Assembly (NCBI GenBank): GCA_035477595.1
Contig: DATIKM010000150.1
Location: 1 to 19,613, forward strand
Reading direction: 5' to 3'
Length of the DNA: 19,613 nt
DNA from: DATIKM01 sp035477595
GTDB taxonomy: Bacteria > Armatimonadota > Chthonomonadetes > Chthonomonadales > CAJBBX01
Under the pieces are notes generated by a model. That model saw only the letters and a program-made list of their open reading frames with translations. It made no database searches and was not told the DNA's origin. Positions 7,701 to 14,226 of this stretch are shown here, piece after piece. Position 1 is the first letter of the stretch. Each line of letters opens with the position of its first letter. A program made the position numbers and the translations under genes.

Positions 7701-9063
7701 TGGCCGCCTCCTCGAGGAAAGAGCCGGTACCGGCAGAGCAGGCCTCATTCATGGCGTAGTCGGCGGGCACGCGGGAGATGACGTACGTGTACTTCGCGTC
7801 CTGCCCGCCGATCTCGAATATGGTGTCGACTTCGGGGTCGAAGTGAGCGGCGGCGGTGGTATGCGCGATGATCTCGTTGACGATCCCGGTAGTCAGGCCG
7901 TGCAGACCGGCGATCTGGCGGCCCGACCCCGTCACCCCGAGGCCGGTGATGGTCAGGCCTGGCGGCACCTGGTTGGCCAAGGAGCGGTAACACTCCCGGG
8001 AGGCCGCGACAGGGTCGCCGCCGGTCCGCAGGTAGACGCCGGCGACGGTGGCCTGGTCGCTGGTTCGCATCAACACAGCCTTGGTCGTCGTTGAGCCGGC
8101 ATCGAGGCCGATGATGTACTCGTCATCCGGGGTGGCCTTCTGCCAGGGCTGCTCCCGGAACGTAACCCGCGGCTCGAAGGAGACCAGGGGAGACAGGTAC
8201 TCGAAGGCCGAGGCGTTGTCTCTGGTCAGAGCGCCGCCTGGCCAGGTGCGGCCGTTCTCCGCAGCCCAGATGGCCGCGCCAAGTGCCTCGAACGTATCGT
8301 CAAAGCCGGAAGACACGAGCTCAAACCCATCACGAGCCAGGTACTCCCTCATCGTTCTGTTCTTGGCAACGCCACCGATCAGCAGGACGTTCGTGGCTCC
8401 GGCCTTCTTCAGCAACTCCGCGGCCTTCGAGGCCATCATCCGGCCGAGGCCGGCCACCACGCGCCCTTTGGGCACGCCTTTGTTCATGGCGTGCGTGCAA
8501 TCCGTCTTGCTGAACACAGAGCATCGGCTGGCGACTTTGTACGGATCATCCAGCAACGCAATGCTCTGCGCTTCCTCGGCATCAAGGTTCATGCGCCGGA
8601 TCTGCTGCAGAAAGAACTCGCCGGTTCCGGAGGCACACTTGTTGCCCGTGTGCACGGCGATGATCCGGCCGCCCGCGTCCAGTTCGTAGACCACGAAGTT
8701 CTCGCCGCCCACGCTGGCCACCGCATCGAGCTTGCAGGGCAGGGAGGCCAGGATCTGCTGGAGGGCGATCTCCGTTGCTTCGAGCTCGGAGAGCTGCGGC
8801 AGTTCGAGCTGGTCCTTGAGCGTCCGTCCCGTGACGGCGACCAGGGTGTCCGGGCCGGCATGCTCCCGCAGCAGGTCGAGAAGCACCTGCTTGACGTTGC
8901 CGTCATGGGGCGCGGCAAGGTGCAAGGTCGCGTCGAAGGTGTCTCCGGTGAGGTTGCCGGAAACGACCTTCAGGTTGGAGGCGCCGGCGCAGATGCCCAA
9001 TAGCCGTTTGTATGTCAAGTGCTCCACCTCGAGCTTCGTGATGATGGTTCGCTCGCCGGCCAA
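4729..9063 (-). CDS. Giant 2-hydroxyacyl-CoA dehydratase activase-type protein (double ATPase + DUF2229 + HgdB-like)
   Basis: A 1444-residue iron-sulfur/ATPase protein combining COG1924, COG3580 and COG3581-type parts. The first BadF/BcrA/HgdC ATPase domain (about 17-290) has candidate cluster cysteines C143 (KCASGTG) and C181 (SRCSVF). The second (about 315-580) has the phosphate loop GLDAGSTTTK at 319-328, IGGQDAK, and cysteines C442 (EACSAGTG) and C482 (DQCAAFIGSD). A cysteine cluster follows (C603, C610, C614, C632). A DUF2229-like region starts at about 672 with C719 and C760. A HgdB-like region has C929 (SCGPDS), CxxC 1065/1068, C1102 (SCRFAQY) and C1358 (GPFGCMP). In characterised homologues the activator uses ATP to push an electron into a dehydratase or reductase. 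Start is uncertain: TTG at 9061-9063 gives full length, but TTG at 9016-9018, preceded by AGGTGG with 5 nt spacing, would give 1429 residues. The partner enzyme is not in the window. Confidence 0.92.
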   Translation of the reverse strand: MAGERTIITKLEVEHLTYKRLLGICAGASNLKVVSGNLTGDTFDATLHLAAPHDGNVKQVLLDLLREHAGPDTLVAVTGRTLKDQLELPQLSELEATEIALQQILASLPCKLDAVASVGGENFVVYELDAGGRIIAVHTGNKCASGTGEFFLQQIRRMNLDAEEAQSIALLDDPYKVASRCSVFSKTDCTHAMNKGVPKGRVVAGLGRMMASKAAELLKKAGATNVLLIGGVAKNRTMREYLARDGFELVSSGFDDTFEALGAAIWAAENGRTWPGGALTRDNASAFEYLSPLVSFEPRVTFREQPWQKATPDDEYIIGLDAGSTTTKAVLMRTSDQATVAGVYLRTGGDPVAASRECYRSLANQVPPGLTITGLGVTGSGRQIAGLHGLTTGIVNEIIAHTTAAAHFDPEVDTIFEIGGQDAKYTYVISRVPADYAMNEACSAGTGSFLEEAARETLNMATEAIAGFALRGDRPPNFNDQCAAFIGSDIKTAIQEGISSENIAAGLVYAICQNYVTRVKGSRKVGRKILMQGGVCYNKAVPLAMAGLTGREIVVPPDPGLMGAYGVALEVWRKIEDDLMPRGSFDLQELASREVEYADPFVCAGGAERCDRKCSIARIRIDGRIYPFGGACNKYYNERLRVKHTTSELDFVAQRLRLLFDRPLHPEKPNGKSVGVSLSLMTNSLFPLYHRFLTDLGFTVVLPDGPDEEGIERRRAPFCYPVDLAHGFIANLIAKKPDNILLPQVRATPIRKGMHPNTTCPLIQAEPYVLRRTFKSDLDGIQVLVPVLNMPESYADAEQEMLRVAAQLGADRASAKAAVQAAIREQQEYVARIKEIGRAALSHAEASPLPTVVLFGRSYNAFASFAHMGIPHKFASRGIMVIPYDMLDTDRDEPYPEMHWAAGMGILKAAKHVAQHPHLYGCYITNFSCGPDSFVLNYFRDTMGEKPSLTLELDSHTADAGIDTRIEAFLDIVKGYMIRKAGPPIEAGDFRPADMVRQGKAWLVRASDGDTMPLSSPRVKVLVPSMGDYSARLFASVFRYYGVNAAALPPAAEADLQRGKELSTCKECLPLIQTMGSLFNYLDKRTPDEVTVYFMPTSAGSCRFAQYSVLTRMLINRHRLHNLAVMSLSSANSYGGMGASFTKRALWALTIGDIMEEVRAAVLTLAADREQGPAVYREVEEMMLAAVASSDWGDLQETLRRAASLLATVKLHTPLAQAPKIALIGEIYLRRDGFSQRFLTEQMAEKGIVALMGPVLEWFYYANYIAYRGLRGQNTMAARLKLRLKGVMMRQYERKIKGIMAASGLYDYHLIDVEHLVDSVSDLIDPQLTGEAILTLSCALNEIIDRVDGVISIGPFGCMPSRIAESVIKQTIDTEKPRLTTNRDLVASIMREHPRLPFLSIESDGSPFPPVIEASLESFVLQTKRLHKTRLKHYAGRASQPVPH

Positions 9064-9418
9064 CTGAGCTCAAGCACCCCGCGCCACCCCTGCGGGAGCG
9101 GACGGCACATGCTTGTTCGTCGGCGGTAAGCGCTGCCAGACGCAAAGCTGGTCCCCGCGTCCGCGGGTTGCCACGTTGCTGCAGACGCAGGCACCGGCGC
9201 CGGACGGCCGACAGGTTCGACCGGCGCCACTTGTATACCTCGCGATTCAGAGCAGAGAGACGACCCGACATGGCGCCGGGGCCCTCCGCGGACGGCTGCG
9301 GCGCGCGGAGTCCTCACAACCTCTTCGGCGGCGCCACTCCTCGAACCTCTGCGGCCCTCGCGCGCGCATTCACCGGTGATCGCGCGCACTGCCTGCGCGA
9401 TGGGCGCCTGAATGGCCG
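9064..9418. other. 355-bp gap between activase and beta-helix genes, with a near-palindrome
   Basis: No convincing gene. On the minus strand this is the leader region of the activase gene; a TATACA at about 9237-9232 could be a -10 element but has no good -35. An imperfect 26-bp palindrome is centred at 9374/9375 (GCGCGC at 9362-9367, perfect TCACCGGTGA at 9370-9379, GCGCGC at 9382-9387). It lies just past the end of the beta-helix gene and could be an operator or a weak terminator hairpin without a T tail. Confidence 0.4.
9362..9387. repeat. Near-palindrome (GCGCGC / TCACCGGTGA / GCGCGC)
   Basis: A 10-bp perfect palindrome flanked by 2-bp mismatches and then matching GCGCGC arms. It is 32 bp past the stop of the minus-strand beta-helix gene and about 300 bp upstream of the activase start. 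The role is unknown; a regulator site and a transcription-end hairpin are both possible. Confidence 0.5.
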
Positions 9419-11098
9419 TCAGGGAACTGGCCTGCCTGCTGCATCCACGTTGCCGCGCACCCGCATGCCGTGGTTGCCGCTCAGCAGCACGGGCGCGCCC
9501 GGCTCGAGGAAGCGGTTGTGCTCCAGCCGCACGTGCTCCGCGCCTACGAGTACGAAGCCGCCGCGGATGGCGTTCCCCCGGATGGTGACGTTGTGGATCG
9601 CCCGGGGCGGTCGGTCCGCGCCGGGCCCTGCGTCCGGATCCGGCGCTCCGGAGAAGACGACCGCGTGCGTCGGGTTGCCGCGTCCGCGCCGCAGGTCGTT
9701 CCCCAGGAGGCGGACACGGCTCGGAAAGGGCCCCTCAACGGGCTCGCCGTAGAACCAGAGCAGCGCGGTGACCTGAGAAGCCTCGATTGTGACAGGCGAC
9801 TGGAGCCGGCAGCTCATCGCGATGCGGCAGCGGCGGATCGTGGTGCGAGGGTTGGTCTGCTCGGGGTCCCACACCATCGCGCCGGGCCCGAGCCCCTCGA
9901 TGGGCCGGTCGAGCTCGATCGTCACGCGCGGCGCGGCCGGCTGACCTTCGATGGGTGGCGGAGCCGGCCCCTCGACCGCGCGCACGATGCGCGCCTGGCC
10001 GAGCCGCCGGCGCGCCCGCTCGTCGGCCGCCGCCAGCGTTGCGCCTGCCCGCCACGGCACGAATCCCAGCGGGAACTTCTGGCGCACCACGATCTGCGTG
10101 GGCGCGGGCGCCTCCTCCACCACGCTCGTGTGGGTCGATATGTTGAAAGCGTCGTCGTTCATACCCGTGAGCTCGCAGTCTTCCCAGAGCATCGTGGCAC
10201 GGTTGCTTTTCACGTGGAACCCGTCGCGCCATACCGACATCAGCCGCCCGCTGCCGGGCTTCGGCCGGATGTGCACGCGGCGGAACGTGACCATGCCCGC
10301 GTTCCGCGCCACGTCGAAAGCGAACCAGGGCGCCGACCAGACCTCCACGTCTTCCATCGTCACCGTGTCGTTCTCGTGCACGCGGACACAGGCGCCCGGA
10401 CCGAATCGGTGCGCGATGCCGGGGACGGGCAGGCTGATGCGCCACTGGCCCGGCACGATGTCGGCGTACTCCCGGAAGCCGGGGTCCGGCGCCAGGTGCA
10501 CAACGTCGGGCGCGTAGCCCGGCTCCATCCGTTCCACCCAGCAGTGCCGGCTCACCTGGCCGTACGGGCCCTCGTGCCACAGCATCGCGAAGAACGCCTG
10601 CTCGCCGTCCTGCCTGGTCGGTCCGCCCGCCAAGCGCTCGGCGCGATCAGCGTGCAGGCGGACGGTGATCCTGCGGCGCGCGGCGTCCACTGCGGTCACC
10701 GTGCCGTCCGCGAAGGGGAGCGGGTCGAAGTCGACGCGCAGGCGGCGCACGGCGACTCGTCGAGAGCCAGTGACGTCCAGAAAGCGGACGTGCGGGTCGA
10801 GGAGGAACGTGCTGCCGCCGCCGTCAAGGGTCCAGTCACTCACTCCGCGGAGGCGGAAGACATAACGATCCGGCGCTGTGCGGACTCGGTAGGTGCGGTC
10901 GGCGCCGAAGCGCAGGCGCAGCGGTCCGCGCTCGCGGGCCGCTGCTTCGAGCAGGCGGGCGATTGCGGGGCCGTCGTCGGCGATGCCGTTACCGACAGCG
11001 CCGAAGCGCGCCGCGTCCAGCGTGACAGTGCGGGGCTCCCGCGCGGACGCGGCGAGGAGCGCCGCGCACACCATGGCAACCAGGCCGAACGCAGTCAT
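9419..11098 (-). CDS. Secreted right-handed beta-helix glycosidase, GH110-like
   Basis: A 559-residue protein beginning with a signal peptide (hydrophobic AFGLVAMVCAALLAASA at about residues 3-19). The mature start (VTLDAARFGAVGNGIADDGPAI) is the classic pectate-lyase superfamily beta-helix opening, and the rest shows repeated short strands such as NVTIRGNAIRGG and VRLEHNRFLE. The segment with PGSGR, then DGFH, then MNDDAFN resembles the active site of GH110 alpha-1,3-galactosidases. Asp residues 292, 315 and 316 have the same spacing I recall for the catalytic Asp trio of that family (321, 344, 345). The frame is open upstream to 11530, but ATG 11096-11098 is chosen because the signal peptide starts there and GGGGGAGG lies 12 nt upstream. 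Alternatives are a GH28-like or other pectate-lyase-fold enzyme. Fold confident; GH110 assignment moderate. Confidence 0.82.
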   Translation of the reverse strand: MTAFGLVAMVCAALLAASAREPRTVTLDAARFGAVGNGIADDGPAIARLLEAAARERGPLRLRFGADRTYRVRTAPDRYVFRLRGVSDWTLDGGGSTFLLDPHVRFLDVTGSRRVAVRRLRVDFDPLPFADGTVTAVDAARRRITVRLHADRAERLAGGPTRQDGEQAFFAMLWHEGPYGQVSRHCWVERMEPGYAPDVVHLAPDPGFREYADIVPGQWRISLPVPGIAHRFGPGACVRVHENDTVTMEDVEVWSAPWFAFDVARNAGMVTFRRVHIRPKPGSGRLMSVWRDGFHVKSNRATMLWEDCELTGMNDDAFNISTHTSVVEEAPAPTQIVVRQKFPLGFVPWRAGATLAAADERARRRLGQARIVRAVEGPAPPPIEGQPAAPRVTIELDRPIEGLGPGAMVWDPEQTNPRTTIRRCRIAMSCRLQSPVTIEASQVTALLWFYGEPVEGPFPSRVRLLGNDLRRGRGNPTHAVVFSGAPDPDAGPGADRPPRAIHNVTIRGNAIRGGFVLVGAEHVRLEHNRFLEPGAPVLLSGNHGMRVRGNVDAAGRPVP

Positions 11099-11232
11099 CG
11101 TCGAGGCGGGCCTCCCCCGCGGAGCGCCTGGCGCTCGCTGTCCTCGCACTATGCCGGTCGCGCGGTTCCACGGCGCGGGCCGAGTCTCCTCCCGCCGCCC
11201 TCGGCTGCGAGGGCAGAGGGCCACGGTGGCGA

Positions 11233-11261
11233 TTGACGACAGCGCCGCGTTGCCGTACAAT
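11233..11261 (+). promoter_or_regulatory. Sigma70-type promoter
   Basis: TTGACG at 11233-11238 and TACAAT at 11256-11261 with a 17-bp spacer, the best housekeeping promoter match in the window. Transcription would begin near 11268, giving a 5' leader of about 165 nt before the ATG at 11433. Confidence 0.75.
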
Positions 11262-11276
11262 GGCGCGTTACGTTGT

Positions 11277-11326
11277 GCGAGCACGGGCTCAGGGGGTGGC
11301 AAGCCGATGAGGGCGATCGTGCTCGC
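11277..11326 (+). promoter_or_regulatory. Structured 5' leader with inverted repeat
   Basis: Perfect 8-bp inverted repeat (GCGAGCAC 11277-11284, GTGCTCGC 11319-11326), right after the predicted transcription start. The 34-nt loop contains an AGGGGGTGG ribosome site (11291-11299) and the start of an 18-codon frame, and an inner GGCT/AGCC pairing (11286-11289 with 11302-11305) could hide that site. This could regulate leader translation and the downstream gene; function is inferred. Confidence 0.4.
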
Positions 11327-11363
11327 CCTGCCCAAGCGCCCCAGGCTAGAGCGACGGCTGTGA
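11307..11363 (+). CDS. Possible 18-residue leader peptide
   Basis: ATG at 11307 with AGGGGGTGG 7 nt upstream opens an 18-codon frame (MRAIVLALPKRPRLERRL) ending at TGA 11361-11363. It has a short hydrophobic start and a basic Arg-rich end, and stops 69 bp before the next gene. It lies inside the structured leader downstream of a strong promoter. It may be a regulatory leader peptide or a chance frame; nothing in the peptide identifies a ligand. Confidence 0.25.
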   Translation: MRAIVLALPKRPRLERRL

Positions 11364-11432
11364 GACGAACGCAACAACGCAGCCCCACAGCGTGTGGTGC
11401 GCCACATCGGGCGCCCGGGGAGGGATGTCGTG

Positions 11433-11969
11433 ATGTCCGAGACGCGCAGCAACCTCATCCCGTCGTCGCTGGCGCTGGTCGCGATCTTCCTCGTATGCAG
11501 CACGGTGCTCGGCTGCGTGTACCTACTCACCCAACCACGGCTGGACAGTCGGTCCCTGAGCCCGCCGCCCGCCGCCGTCCAGCTGCCAGCAGTGACGCCG
11601 TGGACCGCTCAGCCGCCCTCCGCGTCGGCGGCCGCCCCCTCCGCGCTGGCGGCAGCCCCCTCCGCGTCAGCGCCGGACGTGAGGGGCGGCGCAGGGGATG
11701 ACGTGGCTCCTGGGAACGAGCCGCCGTTCGGCGCGAGTGCGCTCCTCCCGCCGCGCGCGGAGCCCGCTCCGTTCCACGGCGGCGACGCTGAGAGCGTCGA
11801 CGACCAGGACGCTGGCGCCAGAGTGTACGCAACGCGGACAGGGCGGCGCTACCACCGGGATGGCTGTGAGCACCTGGCGCGGTCGCGCATCCCAATGAGC
11901 TTGCAGGGCGCTCGCTTGGAGGGCCTGACGCCCTGCCGCGCCTGCTTCGGCTCCCAGGATCGGTGGTAG
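11433..11969 (+). CDS. Membrane-anchored protein with C-terminal YHxxxC-CxxC putative zinc-binding motif
   Basis: A 178-residue protein with one transmembrane segment at about 12-32, a long Pro/Ala/Ser-rich linker (about 38-125), and a small C-terminal domain (131-172). The domain reads VYATRTGRRYHRDGCEHL followed by TPCRAC. H141, C145, C168 and C171 (Y-H-x3-C-x22-C-x2-C) look like a zinc site. This motif resembles the short metal-binding tail found on some bacterial nucleases, competence-type proteins and Ada-like domains, with the usual IPMSL-type middle. The N terminus is probably inside and the zinc domain outside the membrane. I chose ATG 11433 over GTG 11394 because GGGGAGGGA lies 7 nt before it. 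It has its own promoter and leader. No catalytic domain is attached, so function is unknown. Confidence 0.8.
   Translation: MSETRSNLIPSSLALVAIFLVCSTVLGCVYLLTQPRLDSRSLSPPPAAVQLPAVTPWTAQPPSASAAAPSALAAAPSASAPDVRGGAGDDVAPGNEPPFGASALLPPRAEPAPFHGGDAESVDDQDAGARVYATRTGRRYHRDGCEHLARSRIPMSLQGARLEGLTPCRACFGSQDRW
11616..11672 (+). repeat. 21-bp tandem repeat in the linker coding region
   Basis: About 2.7 copies of a 21-bp unit (CCCTCCGCGnnGGCGGC-type) at 11616-11636, 11637-11657 and 11658-11672, encoding the repeated A-P-S-A-x-A-A linker. The repeat keeps the frame, so copy number changes would lengthen or shorten the linker without breaking the gene. Confidence 0.8.
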
Positions 11970-12036
11970 CCGGCGCGGACCGCGGCGCAGTACCCCCGGC
12001 GATCGCAGCCCCGCCGTCCACCCGCTCCTCGTGCGC

Positions 12037-12065
12037 TTGCCTCCCCCAGCGCGTGGTGCCATAAT
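12037..12065 (+). promoter_or_regulatory. Sigma70-type promoter for the M42 peptidase-gpsA pair
   Basis: TTGCCT at 12037-12042 and CATAAT at 12060-12065 with a 17-bp spacer. Predicted start near 12072 leaves about 36 nt before the GTG start at 12108. Confidence 0.65.
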
Positions 12066-12107
12066 GCGCGGTGCGCGCCCGCCCGGCGCGATCGGGGAGG
12101 GTAACCG

Positions 12108-13172
12108 GTGAACTTCGATCTGCTCAAGCGCCTCTGCGAGACGCCCGGCGTGGCCGGTCGCGAGGAGGCCATCCGCGCCGTCGTTATCGAGGAAGTGCGC
12201 CCGCTCGTGGACACGCTCTCCATCGACGCGATGGGCAACCTCATCGGCGTCAAAGCGGGCTCGGGCGGCGGGCCGCGCGTGCTCGTGGCCGCGCACCTAG
12301 ACGAGATCGGCTTCTACGTGAAGCACATCGACGACAAGGGCTTTGTTCGCCTCCAGCCGCTGGGCGGCTTCGATGCGCGCGTCCTCGTGGCGCAGCGCGT
12401 GTGGGTCCACGGTCATGCGGGCCAGCGGCTCCTCGGCGCGCTCATGCCCTCCGCCAAGCCGATCCACATGGCCACGCCCGAGGACCTGAACAAGGCCCCG
12501 AAGGTCGAGGAGCTGTTCGTGGACCTCGGCCTGACCGCCGACAAGGTGAAGGCCTGCGTCGAGATCGGCGATCCGGTGACGATGGCCGCCACCTGCGAGC
12601 GCGTGGGCGCCAACGTGACGAGCAAAACGCTGGACAACCGCCTGAGCGTGTTTGTCATGATCGAGGCGCTGCGGGCGCTCGGGCCGCACGCGGCCGACAT
12701 CCTCGCGGTCGCCACCACGCAGGAGGAGCTTGGCCTCCGCGGCGCTACGACTGCTGCCTACCACCTGACGCCCGACGTGGCCATCGCGGTGGACACCACG
12801 CTCGCCAACGACTTCCCCGGCCCTGCGGAACACGAGGCGGTCACGAAGCTGGGCGAGGGTGTGGCCATCAAGATCATGGACAGCTCTCTGGTGTGCCACC
12901 CGAAGCTGGTGCGCCACTTCCGGGACGTGGCGGAGCGGCACAACATCCGGCATCAGTTGGAGATCCTGCCACGCGGCGGCACGGACGCTGGCGCGATGCA
13001 GCGCTCGCGCGGCGGCATCCCGAGCTTCACGCTCTCGATCCCCGCGCGCTACGTGCACACCGTGAACGAGACATCGTCGTCGGCCGACATCGAGGCGGCG
13101 ATCGCGCTGCTCGCGCGCTACCTGGAGGATGCGCACAACCGTGACTACGGCTACGCGTCGGAGCTCGAGTAG
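12108..13172 (+). CDS. M42 family metallo-aminopeptidase
   Basis: A 354-residue co-catalytic metallopeptidase of family M42 (FrvX/PepA/TET type), cytoplasmic, normally forming large tetrahedral assemblies that trim peptides. Expected metal ligands are all visible: H63 (AAHLDE), D176 (LDNRLS), E207, D229 (VDTTLANDFPG) and H317 (RYVHT). The catalytic base is E206 in TQEELGLRG. D65 follows the first His as usual. Length is typical for the family. The start is GTG 12108, with GGGGAGG 7 nt upstream and a promoter 43 bp before it. It is followed after 4 bp by gpsA, so the two are probably translated from one message. It could act as a peptidase or, as sometimes annotated for this family, be called an endoglucanase; the peptidase role is much more likely. 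Confidence 0.94.
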   Translation: MNFDLLKRLCETPGVAGREEAIRAVVIEEVRPLVDTLSIDAMGNLIGVKAGSGGGPRVLVAAHLDEIGFYVKHIDDKGFVRLQPLGGFDARVLVAQRVWVHGHAGQRLLGALMPSAKPIHMATPEDLNKAPKVEELFVDLGLTADKVKACVEIGDPVTMAATCERVGANVTSKTLDNRLSVFVMIEALRALGPHAADILAVATTQEELGLRGATTAAYHLTPDVAIAVDTTLANDFPGPAEHEAVTKLGEGVAIKIMDSSLVCHPKLVRHFRDVAERHNIRHQLEILPRGGTDAGAMQRSRGGIPSFTLSIPARYVHTVNETSSSADIEAAIALLARYLEDAHNRDYGYASELE

Positions 13173-13176
13173 CCCC

Positions 13177-14196
13177 ATGCGGTGCGTCACCATCCTCGGG
13201 GCGGGGAGCTGGGGCACCGCCCTCGCCACGCTCCTGCCGAACGTGGAGCGCGTCCGGCTCTGGGCGCGCGACGCCGGCCTGGCGGACACCATCGAGGCGG
13301 CCCGCGCAAACGAGCGCTACCTGCCGGGGGTCAACCTGCGCCCGAATGTGGCGGTGACGGAGGACCTGGCGGAGGCGCTGGAGGGCGCTGACTGCGTCGT
13401 GTTCGCGGTACCATCCGGCGCGATGGGCGAGGTGGCGTGCGCCGCGGCACCCCTGCTCCCCGTGGGCGCGCTGCTGGTGAACGCGGCGAAAGGGCTCGAG
13501 GAAGAAACCGGCCGGCGCATGTCGGAGGTGATCCGCTCGGCGGCGGTGGGTGCGGGCGCGAGCCCGGAGATCGCGGGGCGGATCGCCGCGCTGAGCGGGC
13601 CGAACCTCGCGGTGGAGGTGGCGCGCGGCGTGCCCACGGCGAGCGTCGCGGCGGCGGCGAACGCCGAGACGGCGCGCGCGTGCCAGGCGCTCTGGATGAG
13701 CCCGGTGTTCCGAGTCTACACGAGCGCTGACCCGGTGGGCGTCGAACTGGCGGGGGCGATGAAGAACGTCATCGCCATCGGCGCGGGCGTGTGCGATGGG
13801 CTGGGGTACGGGGACAACAGCCGGGCGGCGATGATGACGCGCGGGCTAGCCGAGATCACCCGACTCGGGGTGGCGCTCGGGGCCCAGCCGACCACCTTCC
13901 TGGGCCTGGCCGGCGTGGGCGACCTCATTGCCACTGGTGGAAGCCGGCTCTCGCGCAACTTCCGCGTGGGCGTGGGGCTCGGAATGGGCCGTCCGCTCGG
14001 CGAGGTGGTGGGCGAGCTCGGGCAGGTGGCGGAGGGAGTTCCGACGACGCGGGCCATCTGCCGGCTCGCGGAGCGGGCCGGCATGGACGTCCCGATCGCC
14101 CGCGCGCTGCACCGGGTGCTGTTCGAGGGTCGCTCCGTGCAACAGGCCATCGCTGAACTGATGCTCCGCCCCCCGCGCGACGAAGCCGGCTACTAG
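13177..14196 (+). CDS. gpsA: NAD(P)-dependent glycerol-3-phosphate dehydrogenase
   Basis: A 339-residue GpsA that reduces dihydroxyacetone phosphate to sn-glycerol 3-phosphate, the entry step of phospholipid synthesis. The N-terminal Rossmann motif is GAGSWGTALA (about 8-17). K105 lies in NAAKGLEEETG and K196 in GAMKNVIAIGAG, the conserved active-site lysines. SGPNLAVEVARG and GVGDLIATG are further family signatures. The frame is open back to 13129, but ATG 13177 is chosen because homology (MRCVTILGAGSWG) begins there and it falls 4 bp after the stop of the M42 peptidase gene; GGAG at 13160-13163 is a distant ribosome site, so translation is probably coupled. The frame ends 91 bp before the next gene, which has its own promoter. 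Confidence 0.96.
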   Translation: MRCVTILGAGSWGTALATLLPNVERVRLWARDAGLADTIEAARANERYLPGVNLRPNVAVTEDLAEALEGADCVVFAVPSGAMGEVACAAAPLLPVGALLVNAAKGLEEETGRRMSEVIRSAAVGAGASPEIAGRIAALSGPNLAVEVARGVPTASVAAAANAETARACQALWMSPVFRVYTSADPVGVELAGAMKNVIAIGAGVCDGLGYGDNSRAAMMTRGLAEITRLGVALGAQPTTFLGLAGVGDLIATGGSRLSRNFRVGVGLGMGRPLGEVVGELGQVAEGVPTTRAICRLAERAGMDVPIARALHRVLFEGRSVQQAIAELMLRPPRDEAGY

Positions 14197-14226
14197 CTCG
14201 CGCCCTGTTGGGTGGCGCCGCATCGC

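Larger units (their letters stand above)
11099..11432. other. 334-bp divergent intergenic region
   Basis: Lies between the start of the minus-strand beta-helix gene and the plus-strand membrane protein. It holds a strong plus-strand promoter (11233-11261), a structured leader with an 18-codon open frame (11277-11363) and a GGGGAGGGA ribosome site at 11417-11425. I see no good promoter for the minus-strand gene; a CATAGT at 11153-11148 lacks a -35. Confidence 0.6.

Noticed and set aside
9205..9235. tRNA-like GGTTCGACC element
   Set aside because: The flanking bases do not form a T-arm stem and no acceptor or anticodon arm can be placed.
9470..11236. 588-codon open frame on the plus strand
   Set aside because: Fully antisense to the beta-helix gene, with Arg/Ala/His-rich composition and no domain; a shadow caused by high G+C codon bias.
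11099..11530. N-terminal extension of the beta-helix gene
   Set aside because: The extra 144 residues are non-conserved and cross the divergent promoter; the signal peptide begins at 11098.
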